Below, one piece after another: positions 5,767 to 6,965 of a stretch of 6,965 nucleotides of DNA (within the stretch, counting starts at the first letter, position 1; each line of letters starts with the position of its first letter). This stretch comes from Clostridiales bacterium (GTDB lineage Bacteria > Bacillota > Clostridia > Oscillospirales > Acutalibacteraceae), in the NCBI GenBank assembly GCA_021200075.1, contig JAJQGZ010000162.1, forward strand, positions 1 through 6,965, in the 5' to 3' direction. The position numbers were made by a program, and so were the translations under genes. The notes under the pieces are model-generated. The model saw nothing but the letters and a program-made list of their open reading frames with translations. It was not told where the DNA came from and made no database searches.

Positions 5767-6965
5767 CAGCCAGTCGATAAGGTTAATTACTTTTATTCCC
5801 TCATAATTTCCGGAACTGAATTTATCAAGAGTAAGCACAATTTTTTCGTAATTATCCTTAATGCTTTTAAGCGGCGACATCTCTCTTTCAAAGGTTAATT
5901 CGTTCGTCATATCCGCCGTTACCTGAAAATAAGTAAGAACACCGTTTTTCTGCGCTGCAAAATCAACCTCTCTGTTAGCGAATTTTCCTACATTTACCTT
6001 GTAGCCTCTTCTCAGAAGTTCAAGGTATACAATATTTTCAACAGAAAATCCCAAGTCATAATTTTTTCTCGGCAGTATATGGTTTCTGATTCCCAAGTCA
6101 ACAATATACCATTTTTTATTTGATTTAAGGATTTCCTTTCCTATAATATCAAATCTGTCGGCAGGGTAAAAAATGTATGATTCCTCAAGTGCGCACATAT
6201 AATTATTAACCGTATTCGGAGATACACGGTGACCGCTTGAAGTTAAATAGTCGGTGACGCCTTTAATAGATACCTGACTTCCTATAACGCTTGAAAGGTA
6301 TTTTGCTATTGTTTTGAGAAGTGTAATATCGTTAATTTTTCGATTATCCAGGTTAGCTTCTCTGCGTTTTTGCCTGTCCTCAATATCTTTTATTACAACG
6401 GTATTATAAATTCCCTCTATATAAGTATTTACTTTTTCTTCCGTTTTGTTCATTGAGGCAATGTAAGGCATTCCGCCGTATTTCAAATATTTTGAAAACG
6501 CTTCGTCTGATGTTTCGCCGCTCAGTTCCTTGTATTCCGAAAATGAAAGGGGGAGCATAGATATTTCAACATATCTTCCGGTAAGCAAAGTGGCAAGCTC
6601 TCCCGAAAGTAAATACGAATTAGAGCCTGTTATATAAATATCCGTGTTTTTTTTTACATATATGCTGTCGATTACTTTTTCAAATGAATTGACATTCTGG
6701 ACTTCATCAAGGAATATATATGTCATTTTATCCTTGCAGAGCTTTTCTTTTATATAAGAATAAAGTGCTTTGTAATCAAGCAAACCTTCATTTTCAAGTT
6801 CTTCAAAATTAATGGATATTATTTGCTCGTCTGTTACATTGTTTTCTCGCAAATAGTCCTGATACTGCACCAGAAGAGTTGATTTTCCGCATCTTCTTAT
6901 ACCCGTTACAGCCTTGATAACCTGTTCGTCTTTCCATTCAATTAATCTTTTTAAGTATTCTTTTC
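5758..6965 (-). CDS. AAA_14/DUF4143-type ATPase, N-terminus beyond the window edge
   Basis: The frame is open to the right edge, and 401 residues are visible, so the gene begins outside. A GTG at 6870 is not the start, because the conserved ATP-binding loop lies upstream of it: WKDEQVIKAVTGIRRCGKST is encoded before that codon, with Walker A GIRRCGKS at 6880-6903. In visible numbering, Walker A is at 21-28, Walker B IFLDEVQ at 83-89 and the TGSNSYLLSG...TGR segment at 112-130. A winged-helix-like stretch is near 231-266. A DUF4143 C-terminal region carries EVDF (332-335) and YFQV, resembling a nuclease-like fold whose activity is unproven. Such ATPases are common in anaerobes, often in many copies, with poorly known roles; transfer between genomes is frequent. 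The gene converges on mnmA, and its TGA lies within the mnmA end. Family call is good; function unknown. Confidence 0.88.
   Translation of the reverse strand, partial: KEYLKRLIEWKDEQVIKAVTGIRRCGKSTLLVQYQDYLRENNVTDEQIISINFEELENEGLLDYKALYSYIKEKLCKDKMTYIFLDEVQNVNSFEKVIDSIYVKKNTDIYITGSNSYLLSGELATLLTGRYVEISMLPLSFSEYKELSGETSDEAFSKYLKYGGMPYIASMNKTEEKVNTYIEGIYNTVVIKDIEDRQKRREANLDNRKINDITLLKTIAKYLSSVIGSQVSIKGVTDYLTSSGHRVSPNTVNNYMCALEESYIFYPADRFDIIGKEILKSNKKWYIVDLGIRNHILPRKNYDLGFSVENIVYLELLRRGYKVNVGKFANREVDFAAQKNGVLTYFQVTADMTNELTFEREMSPLKSIKDNYEKIVLTLDKFSSGNYEGIKVINLIDWLLS

Noticed and set aside
6868..6870. GTG at 6870 as the start of the ATPase gene
   Set aside because: The Walker A motif and the conserved segment before it are encoded upstream in the same open frame, which runs to the window edge.

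Overview
The window looks like a chromosomal segment of a low-to-moderate GC Gram-positive bacterium, most likely a gut-type Clostridia member (Oscillospiraceae or Lachnospiraceae-like). This rests on the Clostridium-type NifS/NifU pair, the AT-rich intergenic DNA, strong AGGAGG-type ribosome sites, TTG/GTG starts and the lysine-rich single-span membrane protein. The taxon is inferred from gene character, not from a marker gene.

Layout: (1) Positions 1-879 hold the end of a larC-type gene (nickel-pincer cofactor nickel insertase). It is cut by the window edge and its reading frame shifts three times, each time at a run of five A or T. (2) After a well-formed promoter, 1032-1916 encodes an unrecognised membrane protein with two copies of a Lys/Ala-rich repeat, one membrane helix and a small outer domain with four cysteines. 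It ends in a strong intrinsic terminator at 1975-2015. (3) A promoter with consensus-like boxes, set in a partly duplicated and palindromic stretch (2100-2168), drives a tight four-gene operon: nifS (cysteine desulfurase), nifU (Fe-S scaffold), nadA (quinolinate synthase, a [4Fe-4S] enzyme) and mnmA (tRNA U34 2-thiouridylase). The genes are 2 bp apart, overlapping by 4 bp, and directly abutting, in that order. (4) On the minus strand, converging on mnmA and overlapping it by 9 bp, lies an AAA_14/DUF4143-type ATPase whose true N-terminus is beyond the right edge.

The operon reads as one sulfur-delivery unit. NifS takes sulfur from cysteine and NifU builds clusters. NadA uses a [4Fe-4S] cluster to make the NAD precursor quinolinate. 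MnmA uses sulfur for tRNA, and here carries a three-cysteine pattern that could itself hold a cluster.

I did not see CRISPR arrays, rRNA or tRNA genes, insertion sequences or attachment sites. The items most worth a second look are the larC frameshifts (one sits at the LarC1/LarC2 domain boundary, where a programmed frameshift is known in Lactobacillus plantarum), the duplicated operator/ribosome-site region in front of nifS, and the repeat-bearing membrane protein. I do not see clear evidence for a wholly new multi-gene system.
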